This document shows positions 26,158 through 35,040 of a stretch of 64,000 nt of DNA, one piece after another (the first letter of the stretch is position 1; each line of letters starts with the position of its first letter). Position numbers and translations under genes: made by a program. The DNA comes from Rikenellaceae bacterium (GTDB lineage: Bacteria > Bacteroidota > Bacteroidia > Bacteroidales > Rikenellaceae), in assembly GCA_015060065.1 (NCBI GenBank), contig SUZF01000001.1, forward strand, positions 62,001 through 126,000, in the 5' to 3' direction. The notes under the pieces were generated by a model that saw only the letters and a list, made by a program, of their open reading frames with translations, was not told the DNA's origin and did no database searches.

Positions 26158-27552
26158 CTACCACGTATCGCCATAAAGTACCGTGTCAATCTTGCGACCC
26201 GTCAAATGCTGGATATCTTTGACAATATTGTGTTCGTCGAGGGTGCAGAAAGTCAGAGCAATCCCTGCACATCCTGCACGGCCGGTACGACCTATACGAT
26301 GTACGTATGTTTCGGGCACATCGGGGATATCGTAGTTGATAACCATACCCAACTCCTTAATGTCGATACCTCGCGCAGCGATGTCGGTGGCAACCATTAT
26401 ACGCGATTTGCCCGACTTGAAATCGTCGAGCGCACGCTGACGCTGACACTGCGACTTATCGCCATGCAGAGCCTCACAGCGCAGACCCTTCTTGCGGAGA
26501 GTCTTCGAGATATTGTCTGCACCATGCTTGGTACGGGCAAAAATCAGCACCGATTTATCCTTATTGTCGCGCAACAACTCCACCAACAGTTGGCGCTTCT
26601 CCGGTTTCTCGACAAAATAGACGCACTGCTCGACCTCATCGACCGTCGAGGATGCGGGAGTAACCTCGATACGCACGGGATGATACAACATTGAGCGCGA
26701 GAGACGCACAATCTCATCAGGCATCGTTGCCGAGAAGAAGAGAGTCTGTCGCTCCTTGGGCAACTTCGGCAGCAGGCGACGAATATCGGCAATAAAGCCC
26801 ATATCGAGCATACGGTCTGCCTCATCAAGAACAAGCGTGCGCAACCCCGAAACCTTGACCTCGCCCTGACCCATCAGGTCAAGCAGACGTCCGGGAGTTG
26901 CGATAAGTATATCGACCCCCTTGCGCAGAGCATCGGTCTGCGGACGCTGTTTCACACCGCCAAAGATTGCCGTATGTCGCAATCCCGAATATTTGCCATA
27001 GTCGGTAAAGCACTCATCGATTTGCAGTGCCAACTCGCGCGTCGGGGTCAATATCAAGGCTCGGATAAAGTGGGGCAACTTCGCCTCCTTCTCGCGCTTC
27101 TCACGACGTTTGCGCTGTCGCTCTCGGTAGAGGCGACGTCGTCGTTGATTGCGGGTCTCGGCCTGCGGCTCGGAACTCTCGGCAACCGCACTCTGCACCC
27201 CTTCGTCTTCGCCCGATTGCAACTCGGCATCCTCGGCTGCCACTTGTTGAGCCTCCACCTCCTCCTTCTGTGCTGCCTCGATGTGTACCTCCTCATTTTG
27301 GGTTGCAGCCTCCGCAGCCTCACGTTCGGCAAGGGCTGCCGCCTCCTGCTCACGCAGAGCCATCAATTGCTGAATAATAGGAATGGCGAATGCTGCGGTC
27401 TTGCCTGTACCTGTACGTGCAATTCCGAAGATATCCTTGCCAGCCATAACCACGGGGATTGCCTCCTGCTGAATGGGTGTGGGTTCTTCGTAGCCTTTTT
27501 CCTCTACTGCCCTCAATATCGGGGCAATGATGTCGAGTTCCTGAAATTTCAT
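26158..27552 (-). CDS. DEAD-box RNA helicase with an internal charged insertion
   Basis: The 464-residue protein has the complete helicase core of the RhlE type: Q motif (PTPIQQEAI), ARTGTGKT near 46-52, PTRELA near 170, TPGRLLDL, LDEADRMLDMGF, FFSATM, the ATDIAARGIDI region and HRIGRTGR. Between motif I and motif Ia it carries about 90 extra residues: an acidic, Ala/Glu/Gln-rich stretch (67-133) and then a very basic one (RNQRRRR to EKREK, 135-155). Such basic tails usually sit at the C terminus, which is short here. The role is RNA remodelling, in ribosome assembly or decay. The insertion makes no stop or frameshift and looks functional. Confidence 0.9.
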   Translation of the reverse strand: MKFQELDIIAPILRAVEEKGYEEPTPIQQEAIPVVMAGKDIFGIARTGTGKTAAFAIPIIQQLMALREQEAAALAEREAAEAATQNEEVHIEAAQKEEVEAQQVAAEDAELQSGEDEGVQSAVAESSEPQAETRNQRRRRLYRERQRKRREKREKEAKLPHFIRALILTPTRELALQIDECFTDYGKYSGLRHTAIFGGVKQRPQTDALRKGVDILIATPGRLLDLMGQGEVKVSGLRTLVLDEADRMLDMGFIADIRRLLPKLPKERQTLFFSATMPDEIVRLSRSMLYHPVRIEVTPASSTVDEVEQCVYFVEKPEKRQLLVELLRDNKDKSVLIFARTKHGADNISKTLRKKGLRCEALHGDKSQCQRQRALDDFKSGKSRIMVATDIAARGIDIKELGMVINYDIPDVPETYVHRIGRTGRAGCAGIALTFCTLDEHNIVKDIQHLTGRKIDTVLYGDTW

Positions 27553-27558
27553 TGGGTA

Positions 27559-28944
27559 TTACAACAGTTTCTTAACAAGTTTGAAGAGCGTATAGGGCAT
27601 ATACCTGAACGGCAGGTCGAGCCAAGTGGGTGTAACCACCACCGCACGACGATGCGAGAAGGCTTCAAAACTTTCGCGACCGTGATAACGACCCATACCC
27701 GAATTGCCCACGCCTCCAAATGGGACATTTTCATTGACGATGTGCATAATCGTATCGTTGATGCAGGCTCCGCCCGAAGATGTTCGACGCACCACCTCCC
27801 AGCCACGCTTCGTGTCGCCAAAGTAGTAGAGCGCCAGCGGTTTCTCGCGACCCACAACAAAGTCGATTGCCTCGTCGGTATCCTCAAAAGTCATTATCGG
27901 AAATACGGGACCGAAAATCTCCTCCTGCATCACGGGAGCATCCGGCGACACTCCATCAAGCAGCGTAGGCTCGATATATCGCTCCTCCGGCTTGGTGTGA
28001 CCACCGGCAACCACTTGTCCGTCGGCAAGGTAGCCCGCCACACGCTCGAAGGCGCGGTCATTGACCATACGTACATAGTGCGCACTGCGGCTCGCATCCT
28101 CGCCATGCAGACGGCACGACTCGCGCTTGAATGCCTCGACAAAACGCTCCTTTATCGCAGTATGCAACAGAAGGTAATCGGGTGCAATGCAGGTTTGACC
28201 CGCATTAAGACCCTTGCCCCAGACAATACGACGTGCAGCCATCTCGATATCGGCATCCCTATCGACTATGCAGGGACTCTTACCGCCAAGTTCAAGCACC
28301 ACCGGCGTCAGATTCTTTGCCGCGGCACTCATCACAGTACGTCCAAGCGAGGGGCTACCCGTGAAGAAGATTATATCGTAACGCTCGGCAAGCAGTGCCG
28401 TATTCACATCGCGATTGCCCTGCACGACGGCAATATACTTCTCGTCAAACGTGGCCCGAATCATCTCTTCCAGCACCTTTGCCACGTGCGGAACGTATGG
28501 CGACGGCTTCAACAATGCTGTACATCCTGCCGAAATAGCTCCCACAAGCGGATTGAGCAACAACTGCACGGGATAGTTCCACGGAGCAATAATCAGTGCC
28601 GAGCCGAGAGGCTCCGAGACTATGCGACTACGCGACGGGAACATTTTCAGTGGTGTGGCACAACACTTACGTCTCGACCAACGGGCAACATGGCGCAGAT
28701 GGTTACGAATCTCGCACTTCACAATGCTCAACTCGGTCATATACGCCTCCTCGTAGGATTTATGCAGGTCGGCATAGAGAGCCTCGGCAAGAGGTTTCTC
28801 CCACTCGCACAAGGCTTGTTGCAATTTGCGCAGCATCTCTTTGCGGAAGGCAACGGAGAGTGTCGACCCTGAACGGAAATACTCCTTTTGGCCGGCAACC
28901 AGAGCCTTAATGCGCTCTGTCGATGTATTTTCAACCTTCATCAT
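27559..28944 (-). CDS. Aldehyde dehydrogenase, class 3-like
   Basis: This NAD(P)-dependent enzyme oxidises aldehydes to acids. Counted from the second of two adjacent ATGs (28941) it has 460 residues, with the conserved WNYP segment near 121, the catalytic Glu217 (VLELGGKSP) and nucleophile Cys251 (NAGQTC). The last 20 residues are hydrophobic-basic (LPFRYMPYTLFKLVKKLL), resembling the membrane anchor of fatty-aldehyde dehydrogenases. It starts 7 bases after the SDR gene, so the two probably act on the same alcohol-aldehyde-acid series, perhaps of fatty chains; this is inference. Confidence 0.9.
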   Translation of the reverse strand: MMKVENTSTERIKALVAGQKEYFRSGSTLSVAFRKEMLRKLQQALCEWEKPLAEALYADLHKSYEEAYMTELSIVKCEIRNHLRHVARWSRRKCCATPLKMFPSRSRIVSEPLGSALIIAPWNYPVQLLLNPLVGAISAGCTALLKPSPYVPHVAKVLEEMIRATFDEKYIAVVQGNRDVNTALLAERYDIIFFTGSPSLGRTVMSAAAKNLTPVVLELGGKSPCIVDRDADIEMAARRIVWGKGLNAGQTCIAPDYLLLHTAIKERFVEAFKRESCRLHGEDASRSAHYVRMVNDRAFERVAGYLADGQVVAGGHTKPEERYIEPTLLDGVSPDAPVMQEEIFGPVFPIMTFEDTDEAIDFVVGREKPLALYYFGDTKRGWEVVRRTSSGGACINDTIMHIVNENVPFGGVGNSGMGRYHGRESFEAFSHRRAVVVTPTWLDLPFRYMPYTLFKLVKKLL

Positions 28945-28951
28945 AGTTACT

Positions 28952-29764
28952 CTATTTTTTGCGACCCGTAAAGTGGTCCATTGTCGAGAATATTCCGAAC
29001 ACCTTGCCAAAGAGGAAGTCAAACCACGCCACCGGCAGTAATCCCTGACACAATCGTATCAGATGAAAACTAAATGGTATTCCGCGGAAGTCCCTATTGT
29101 GTTCGATTGCACGTATAATCTTACGCGAGGTGCGCTCCGGATTGAGTATCGGAACGATTCGTGAACGAACACCATCAAACATTCCCGTATTTATATAATA
29201 TGGTGCAACGGTCGTGAAACGCACCCTGCTTTTGCGCTCGGCAAGTTCGATACGCACCGAATCCGACCACCCAATCATCGCCCACTTGCTGGCTGCATAG
29301 ACCGACATCTTCGGATTGGATATCATTCCCGCAGCCGAAGCGATGTTGCAGATATGGCCATGGTCACGCGCAATCATATCGGGCAACATTTGCAGAGCAA
29401 TGACCATCGGGGCAATCGAATTGACCTCCATCGTGCGCACAATCTCATCAACACTTTGTCGGTCAAACGTCTTATTACCGGTCACTATGCCCGCGCAGTT
29501 TATCAAAATATCAACCGCACCACACTCCGCTTTGACTCTCTCGTAGGTGGCGACCACCGCTTCGTTATCGGCAACATTGACCACATATCCCTCAACCCGG
29601 CCAAGCGACGAGAGTTCAGCCTTGGTCGATGCGATATTTGCTTCGTTAATATCCCAAATTATCAAACAACTTGCACCCTTTTCGAGTGCCATTCTTCCCA
29701 TAATGCGACCTATGCCCGATGCTCCACCGGTAACAAGAACGCAGTTTCCTCTAATCTTTGTCAT
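28952..29764 (-). CDS. Short-chain dehydrogenase/reductase
   Basis: The 270-residue product is a classical SDR with the cofactor motif TGGASGIG at residues 12-19, the NCAG segment near 90 (INCAGIV) and the catalytic YAASK. Family members interconvert alcohols and carbonyls with NAD(P)(H). A C-terminal extension after the Rossmann core contains hydrophobic stretches (GLLPVAWFDFLFGKVF) that may touch the membrane. It is the promoter-proximal gene of a two-gene unit with the aldehyde dehydrogenase. Confidence 0.9.
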   Translation of the reverse strand: MTKIRGNCVLVTGGASGIGRIMGRMALEKGASCLIIWDINEANIASTKAELSSLGRVEGYVVNVADNEAVVATYERVKAECGAVDILINCAGIVTGNKTFDRQSVDEIVRTMEVNSIAPMVIALQMLPDMIARDHGHICNIASAAGMISNPKMSVYAASKWAMIGWSDSVRIELAERKSRVRFTTVAPYYINTGMFDGVRSRIVPILNPERTSRKIIRAIEHNRDFRGIPFSFHLIRLCQGLLPVAWFDFLFGKVFGIFSTMDHFTGRKK

Positions 29765-29807
29765 CCTTTTCAGATTTATAAGTTAATATAAATCCGCAAA
29801 TCGAGTG

Positions 29808-29840
29808 CAAAGATAAAAAAGATTTTGAAAAGCCGGCAAA
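29808..29840 (-). promoter_or_regulatory. Promoter of the SDR-ALDH operon
   Basis: TTTG (29840-29837), 21 bases, TATCTTTG (29815-29808) on the - strand is an exact consensus match. The -33 box lies in the T run of the upstream gene's terminator. Confidence 0.75.
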
Positions 29841-29877
29841 AAGAGAGGTCCGCCCAACTCCAAATCGGGCAGACCTC
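29837..29877 (-). terminator. Terminator of the PHP phosphoesterase gene
   Basis: On the - strand an 11-bp stem with one G-T pair (29877-29867 with 29855-29845) is followed by TCTTTTTG, 22 bases past the PHP stop codon. Confidence 0.88.
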
Positions 29878-29899
29878 ACATCTTCATAAACAGGTATTG

Positions 29900-31111
29900 C
29901 TACTTATCCATGCGCAGAGTCAATTTCGGATGCTGCTCATCGACAATCCACATATTCTCCACCACAAAGGTCAAAGGCTTTGCCCTCTTTTTAGACACCG
30001 TCAGGCGAAGGGCTTGGAAGGGTTTTAGCATCTGCACGGCATTACCGACACGCAGAGCAAACGGCACCGAGCAGGTGTTGGTCAGCATATAAACATCAGC
30101 CTTTGTCTTGGCATCTTCGCCAATAATGCGACACTCAACGGCAGCATCGAAGAACTCCTGCAACCATCGTTGCTCTCCGATAAGATTGTTTGCGCAGTAG
30201 CCAATCGTGCGACGATCAAGCAGAGCCTCTTTGATAGCCTTCTCGCTCTTCTCCTTCGCCAAGATGAAGGTCATCGTGCGGAACATACCACAACCCTGCG
30301 GCCAACGCTGCGCTGTCGGGTGATGTGTGTCGGTGTTTGCAGCGATGAAGAGTTTCTCTTCCTTGCAACGACGCAGCATTTGAGGATAGAGATACGCCTC
30401 ATTTACCACCTCAATACCATCAACCCACCCCTCGGCATAGATGCGCTGCTGCTCCTCGCTCTTCTCCATCGTAGGGCGACGCCAGCCCGGATGGTTGTGG
30501 ATGATGATACCACCCTGCTCCTTGACACGACGGAAACACTCGAAGAGATCTTTGTCGCAAATAGCATTTACATCTTTAAGAAAGAGAGCGTTATACTCGC
30601 CTATCGTACTCGGCTCGCGCCAAATCTCCGAGCCGCGAACAACCATTATCGGATAACCTTTCTGCTCTGCCCAATCAATCGCCTCATCGACCGTGGCGTT
30701 CATATTGGAGAGCATCGGAGCATCCTGATTCGTCTTGTTTCCTGCGCCGGCATGAGCATATACAAAGGGAGAGCCGTCTTTGCTGTACGGAGCAAGCGCT
30801 TTGAGCATAAACTTTTCGTAGGTGCGCTTTTCGAGGTGGTCGGTAATGGCAACAATATCCAAACCGTCGTACCACGCCTCCATCACTCGCTCGCGCGGAG
30901 TTACATCGCCATCCGAGTAGATAGTATGTACGTGGAGATCCGCCTTGTAGAGGGTGTAGCCCTTTACCTGCGGGAGAACTATTTCAGTTCGCTTGGCAGT
31001 GTTGTCAAACAACCTGATTGCCATCTTTCCCATTTGGGGAGCAACAAAGTTCTGTGCCGAAACTATCGTCACAAAGAGAACCAAGAGGCTTGATAATAAA
31101 AATTTTTTCAT
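29900..31111 (-). CDS. Secreted PHP-domain phosphoesterase
   Basis: From the ATG at 31111 the 403-residue protein has a signal peptide (MKKFLLSSLLVLFVTIVSAQ) and a PHP metallo-phosphoesterase domain: DLHVHTIYSDG, AITDHLE, IIHNHPGW and ANTDTHH supply metal ligands. A beta-rich C-terminal part follows. It resembles the exported Sb-PDE-like phosphodiesterases of Bacteroidetes; the substrate is unknown. It lies 102 bases after folD, separated by a structured element, and its terminator follows, so the purine operon may read into it. The frame extends upstream to 31186 through that element, but only 31111 gives a signal peptide. Confidence 0.83.
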   Translation of the reverse strand: MKKFLLSSLLVLFVTIVSAQNFVAPQMGKMAIRLFDNTAKRTEIVLPQVKGYTLYKADLHVHTIYSDGDVTPRERVMEAWYDGLDIVAITDHLEKRTYEKFMLKALAPYSKDGSPFVYAHAGAGNKTNQDAPMLSNMNATVDEAIDWAEQKGYPIMVVRGSEIWREPSTIGEYNALFLKDVNAICDKDLFECFRRVKEQGGIIIHNHPGWRRPTMEKSEEQQRIYAEGWVDGIEVVNEAYLYPQMLRRCKEEKLFIAANTDTHHPTAQRWPQGCGMFRTMTFILAKEKSEKAIKEALLDRRTIGYCANNLIGEQRWLQEFFDAAVECRIIGEDAKTKADVYMLTNTCSVPFALRVGNAVQMLKPFQALRLTVSKKRAKPLTFVVENMWIVDEQHPKLTLRMDK

Positions 31112-31124
31112 TTCGCAGTTAGGT

Positions 31125-31217
31125 TTTAGGCTTGCAGGGAGTGGCAGAGGGGGAGCATACTTTAACGTATGTGACCCCTGCGCCAAAACCTGTATAACAC
31201 CAAAATTACCTTTTTAG
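31125..31217 (-). repeat. Structured intercistronic element, copy A
   Basis: The element lies between folD and the PHP gene. It shares with copy B (33413-33503) the ends TTTAGGCTTGC and GTATAACACCAAAATT(A/G)CC, and the core GCATAC-N6-GTATGTGACC (31155-31176). CATAC and GTATG form a hairpin. The flanking 19- and 15-base arms differ in sequence from copy B but keep many pairs. Its edge covers the folD stop codon. No function is known. Confidence 0.75.
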
Positions 31218-32062
31218 GCTTGTTTTTTCAGGAAGCACTCAATAGTATTCTCCATCAGACAGCAGATAGTCATCGGGCCGACACCACCGGGAACGGGAGT
31301 AATGACGGATGCCTTCGGCTCGATAGCGGCAAAATCGACATCTCCGCACAACTTGCCTGTCTCCGGGTCGCGATTGACACCCACATCGATAACCACGGCA
31401 CCATCACCAACCATATCTGCCGTGACAAACTTCGGACGACCGATAGCCACAACCAGAATATCGGCTTTCGAGGTTACCTCGCCCAGATTCTTGGTGCGCG
31501 AGTGTGTCATCGTAACGGTCGCATTCTCGTCAAGCAGAAGTTTCGACACGGGCAGACCCACGATGTTGCTACGGCCGATAACCACGGCATTCTTGCCGGC
31601 AATATCCACGCCTGCAACCTTCAACATCTTGATAATGCCCTTCGGAGTGCAGGGCAACACGCAGGGCTGCTTCTGCCACAAAGCCGCCACATTCATCGGG
31701 TGGAAGCCATCGACATCCTTCGAGCAGTCGATAGCGGCAATAACCTTGTCCGAGTCGATATGCTTGGGAAGGGGCAACTGCACCAAAATTCCATCCACCG
31801 CATCATCAGCATTGAGTTCTGCGATAATGCCGAGCAACTCCTCCTCCGAGATTGTTGCAGGGCGACGAATGGTGGTGTTCTTGATACCAACCTCTGCCGA
31901 GGCCTTCGCCTTGCCCGTAACATAACTTACGCTTCCGGGATCCTCGCCCACAAGAATCACTGCAAGATGAGGCACTCTGCCATAACGCTCCTCGAAGGTT
32001 GCCACCTCGGCTGCCATCTGCTGTTTAAGCGATGATGCCAACTCTTTTCCGCTAATAATCAT
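31214..32062 (-). CDS. folD: Methylenetetrahydrofolate dehydrogenase / cyclohydrolase
   Basis: FolD turns 5,10-methylene-THF into 10-formyl-THF, the formyl donor for PurN and PurH encoded just upstream. The 282-residue product has the catalytic Tyr-x3-Lys in SYVTGKAKA, the cofactor segment VIGRSNIVGLPV and the C-terminal PVPGGVGPMT. It is 54 bases after purD. Location in the purine operon fits its supply role. Confidence 0.96.
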   Translation of the reverse strand: MIISGKELASSLKQQMAAEVATFEERYGRVPHLAVILVGEDPGSVSYVTGKAKASAEVGIKNTTIRRPATISEEELLGIIAELNADDAVDGILVQLPLPKHIDSDKVIAAIDCSKDVDGFHPMNVAALWQKQPCVLPCTPKGIIKMLKVAGVDIAGKNAVVIGRSNIVGLPVSKLLLDENATVTMTHSRTKNLGEVTSKADILVVAIGRPKFVTADMVGDGAVVIDVGVNRDPETGKLCGDVDFAAIEPKASVITPVPGGVGPMTICCLMENTIECFLKKQA

Positions 32063-32116
32063 ACTTTTATTGGGGTTTTATTGATTTTTGTTATTTCGTG
32101 ACACGAACTTTGTCGC

Positions 32117-33361
32117 CTACTTAATTGCCTGATGTCCGATATCGCTTCGATGGAAGAGGTTATCGCACTCAATCTTCTCAACCGCAGCCAAAGCCGCCTG
32201 TTGTGCCTCCTTCAAGGTTGCACCCTCGCCCACAACGAAGAGTACGCGACCTCCATTGGTTACAAGTTTGCCATCTTTGAGCGCGGTGCCCATGTGATAG
32301 ACCTTCGAGCCGACACCGTCAAGACCCTCAATGACGTAACCCTTCTTGTAATCGCCCGGATAACCTTTCGATGCCAGCACGATGCCGAGCGTAGCCTTTT
32401 CGCTCCACTCCAACTCCGCACCTCGACCCTCGGCAATAGCACAGAATACATCATAGATATCGCTCTTCAAGCGAGGCAGCACCACCTCGGTTTCAGGGTC
32501 GCCAAAGCGGGCATTGAACTCGATAACCTTAACTCCGTCAGGAGTCTTCATCAAGCCTCCGTACAGCACACCGCAGAAAGGCACACCCTCCTCGACCATA
32601 GCCGCAGCGGTCGGGCGCATAATCTTTTCGAGAGCATACTCTCTATCCTCATCAGTGATGAACGGCAGGGGCGAATAGGCGCCCATGCCTCCCGTATTGG
32701 GACCTTCGTCATTGTCATAAGCGCGCTTGTGGTCCTGCGCCAAGACCATAGGCACAACCTCCTTGCCTGCCACGAAGCACAAGAGCGAGAACTCCGGACC
32801 CGTCAGGAACTCCTCGATAACCACTTTACCCTTGCCAAACTTATCGTCAAGCAACATATCGCGCAGTGCGCTGTCTGCCTCTGCGAGAGTTGTGGCGATA
32901 ACCACACCCTTACCCGCTGCCAGACCGTCATATTTCAGCACCGTGGGCAACGAGTGAGCCTCGACATACGCCTTTGCCGATTCGTAGTCGGTGAATGTCT
33001 CGTAACCGGCTGTCGGGATTCCGTACTTCGCCATCAGATTCTTGGCAAACTCCTTGCTCGACTCGATTTGAGCCGCAGCCTTCGTCGGGCCAAAGATGCG
33101 AAGCCTGTGAGCCTTGAAGGTATCGACCACACCGGCCGCCAGCGACGACTCCGGACCCACGACGGTCAAATCGACCTTCTCGTCGAGGGCAATTTTCAGC
33201 AGACCCTCGATATCGGTATCCTTGACAGGAAAGGTACGCGCCTGCTGTGCAATACCGGCATTGCCCGGTGCGCAGAGAATCTCGCTCACTCTTGCCGAGC
33301 GCGAGAGCGCATCGACTATGGCGTGTTCGCGGCCGCCACTGCCTATAACCAAAACTTTCAT
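32117..33361 (-). CDS. purD: Phosphoribosylamine-glycine ligase
   Basis: PurD joins glycine to phosphoribosylamine, the second purine step. The 414-residue ATP-grasp enzyme starts with the family MKVLVIGSGGREHAI and has KYDGLAAGKGVV, NTGGMGAYSP and EFNARFGDPE in order. It lies downstream of purH across a 149-base gap that holds structured element B. Confidence 0.96.
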   Translation of the reverse strand: MKVLVIGSGGREHAIVDALSRSARVSEILCAPGNAGIAQQARTFPVKDTDIEGLLKIALDEKVDLTVVGPESSLAAGVVDTFKAHRLRIFGPTKAAAQIESSKEFAKNLMAKYGIPTAGYETFTDYESAKAYVEAHSLPTVLKYDGLAAGKGVVIATTLAEADSALRDMLLDDKFGKGKVVIEEFLTGPEFSLLCFVAGKEVVPMVLAQDHKRAYDNDEGPNTGGMGAYSPLPFITDEDREYALEKIMRPTAAAMVEEGVPFCGVLYGGLMKTPDGVKVIEFNARFGDPETEVVLPRLKSDIYDVFCAIAEGRGAELEWSEKATLGIVLASKGYPGDYKKGYVIEGLDGVGSKVYHMGTALKDGKLVTNGGRVLFVVGEGATLKEAQQAALAAVEKIECDNLFHRSDIGHQAIK

Positions 33362-33412
33362 AGTTTTTTGTTTTATTTCGAATTGATAGAGAATTTGTAT
33401 AAAAGTGAAATT

Positions 33413-33503
33413 TTTAGGCTTGCGAGATCGAGCGAAGAGGAAGCATACTCACAGTATGTGACCTTTTCGCTCGGTCTCGTATAACACCAAAATTGCCTTT
33501 TAG
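33413..33503 (-). repeat. Structured intercistronic element, copy B
   Basis: The element lies between purH and purD. GCATAC-N5-GTATGTGACC (33443-33463) is the shared core. The arms 33424-33442 and 33464-33478 form a near-perfect stem of up to 17 pairs. Compared with copy A at 31125, several stem positions change on both sides so that pairing is kept. An outer inverted repeat (AGAATTTGT at about 33390 and its complement at about 33504) can extend the fold. Confidence 0.78.
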
Positions 33504-33510
33504 ACAAATT

Positions 33511-35040
33511 CTAATGTTTGAAGTGGCGCATTCCGGTAAACGCCATTACCATACCGAGTTCATTCGCCTTGTTGATAGAGTCCTCGTCGCGCACACTGCC
33601 TCCGGGCTGTACGACAGCCGTCACGCCATATTGTGCCGCAAGAGTTACCGTATCGTCGAAGGGGAAGAAGCCGTCCGAACCGAGAACCAAGCCCTCGGTT
33701 ACACCCTTTGCCTTTGCCTCTTCGAGCGCGATATGTGCCGAGCCAACACGGTTCATCTGGCCGGCGCCAACGCCAAGGGTACAACCACCCTTAACGGCAA
33801 CAATAGCATTCGACTTCACGTGCTTTACGATACGCCAAGCGAAGTTCATATCTGCCAACTGCTCTGCTGTGGGGCGTGCCGTAGTCACGGTCATATCCTC
33901 CTTGACTTCGAGAGTTTCGGTGTCGAGATGCTGTGTCAGCAGACCGCCATTGACGCTCACATACTGCATAGCCTTCTCGCCCGTGCGGGTCATATCGACC
34001 TCCATAAGGCGCAGATTCTTCTTGGTCGAGAGAATTTCGAGGGCCTCCTTCGAGAACGAGGGGGCGATGATGATTTCGAGGAAGATAGGCTTCATAGCCT
34101 CTGCCGTAGCAGCATCAAGTTCGCGATTTACGGCAACGATACCTCCGAAGATGCTCACCTTATCTGCCTCGTAAGCCTTTGTCCAAGCCTCGAAGACATC
34201 CTTACCTACCGCAGCACCGCAGGGATTCATGTGCTTCAAGCCCACGCAGAACGGCTCATCAAACTCACGCACGATATTGAGTGCTGCATTTGCATCCTGA
34301 ATATTGTTGTACGAAAGTTCTTTGCCGTTGAGTTGGCGACCAAATGCCAACGAGAAAGGCACCGGCTCCGACTGACGATAGAACTTCGCGCTCTGGTGGG
34401 GATTCTCTCCGTAACGCAAAGTCTGTGCAAGGTCAAAGTTGAGGAACAACTTCTCGTTCAGACCCGCCTGCTTGCGCATATATGTTGCGATGCAGGCATC
34501 ATACTCCGCCGTGTGGGTATAAGCCTTTGCCGAGAGTTCGAGGCGGGTTTCGAGGGTTGTATTGCCCGAAGCCTCGATTTCGGCAATGATACGCTCATAG
34601 TCCGAGGGGTCGCACACTACCGTCACATCCTTAAAGTTCTTGGCTGCACTGCGCAACATCGAGGGTCCGCCAATGTCGATATTCTCGACTGCATCCTCCA
34701 TCGTCACATCGGGATTCGAGATTGTGCGACGGAAAGGATAGAGATTCACGCAGACCATATCGATAAACTCGATGCTGTTCTCGCGCAGAGCCTCCAAGTG
34801 CGACTCGTCATCGCGACGAGCCAACAGACCGCCATGCACCTTCGGATGCAGGGTCTTCACACGACCATCACAAATTTCGGGAAAACCCGTAACATCGCTG
34901 ATGTTGATAACCTCCACGCCACTCTCGCGCAGGAGTTTCATCGTACCGCCTGTGGCGATAATCTCCCAGCCTAGACGGCGAAGAGATTGAGCAAAGGCAA
35001 CTACGCCCTCTTTGTCGCTAACGCTTACTAATGCTCTCAT
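33511..35040 (-). CDS. purH: AICAR transformylase / IMP cyclohydrolase
   Basis: PurH formylates AICAR and closes the ring to IMP, the last two steps. The N-terminal MGS-like cyclohydrolase domain shows ATGGTMKLL and GRVKTLHPKVHGG. The C-terminal transformylase domain shows the Lys-His catalytic segment LKHMNPCG and the region SDGFFPFDD. The length of 509 residues is normal. The gene overlaps purN by 4 bases (ATGA), so they are translationally coupled. Confidence 0.96.
   Translation of the reverse strand: MRALVSVSDKEGVVAFAQSLRRLGWEIIATGGTMKLLRESGVEVINISDVTGFPEICDGRVKTLHPKVHGGLLARRDDESHLEALRENSIEFIDMVCVNLYPFRRTISNPDVTMEDAVENIDIGGPSMLRSAAKNFKDVTVVCDPSDYERIIAEIEASGNTTLETRLELSAKAYTHTAEYDACIATYMRKQAGLNEKLFLNFDLAQTLRYGENPHQSAKFYRQSEPVPFSLAFGRQLNGKELSYNNIQDANAALNIVREFDEPFCVGLKHMNPCGAAVGKDVFEAWTKAYEADKVSIFGGIVAVNRELDAATAEAMKPIFLEIIIAPSFSKEALEILSTKKNLRLMEVDMTRTGEKAMQYVSVNGGLLTQHLDTETLEVKEDMTVTTARPTAEQLADMNFAWRIVKHVKSNAIVAVKGGCTLGVGAGQMNRVGSAHIALEEAKAKGVTEGLVLGSDGFFPFDDTVTLAAQYGVTAVVQPGGSVRDEDSINKANELGMVMAFTGMRHFKH

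Noticed and set aside
31125..33503. The paired elements as insertion-sequence ends or a CRISPR array
   Set aside because: There are only two copies about 2.3 kb apart in the same orientation, with no transposase between them and no regular spacers.
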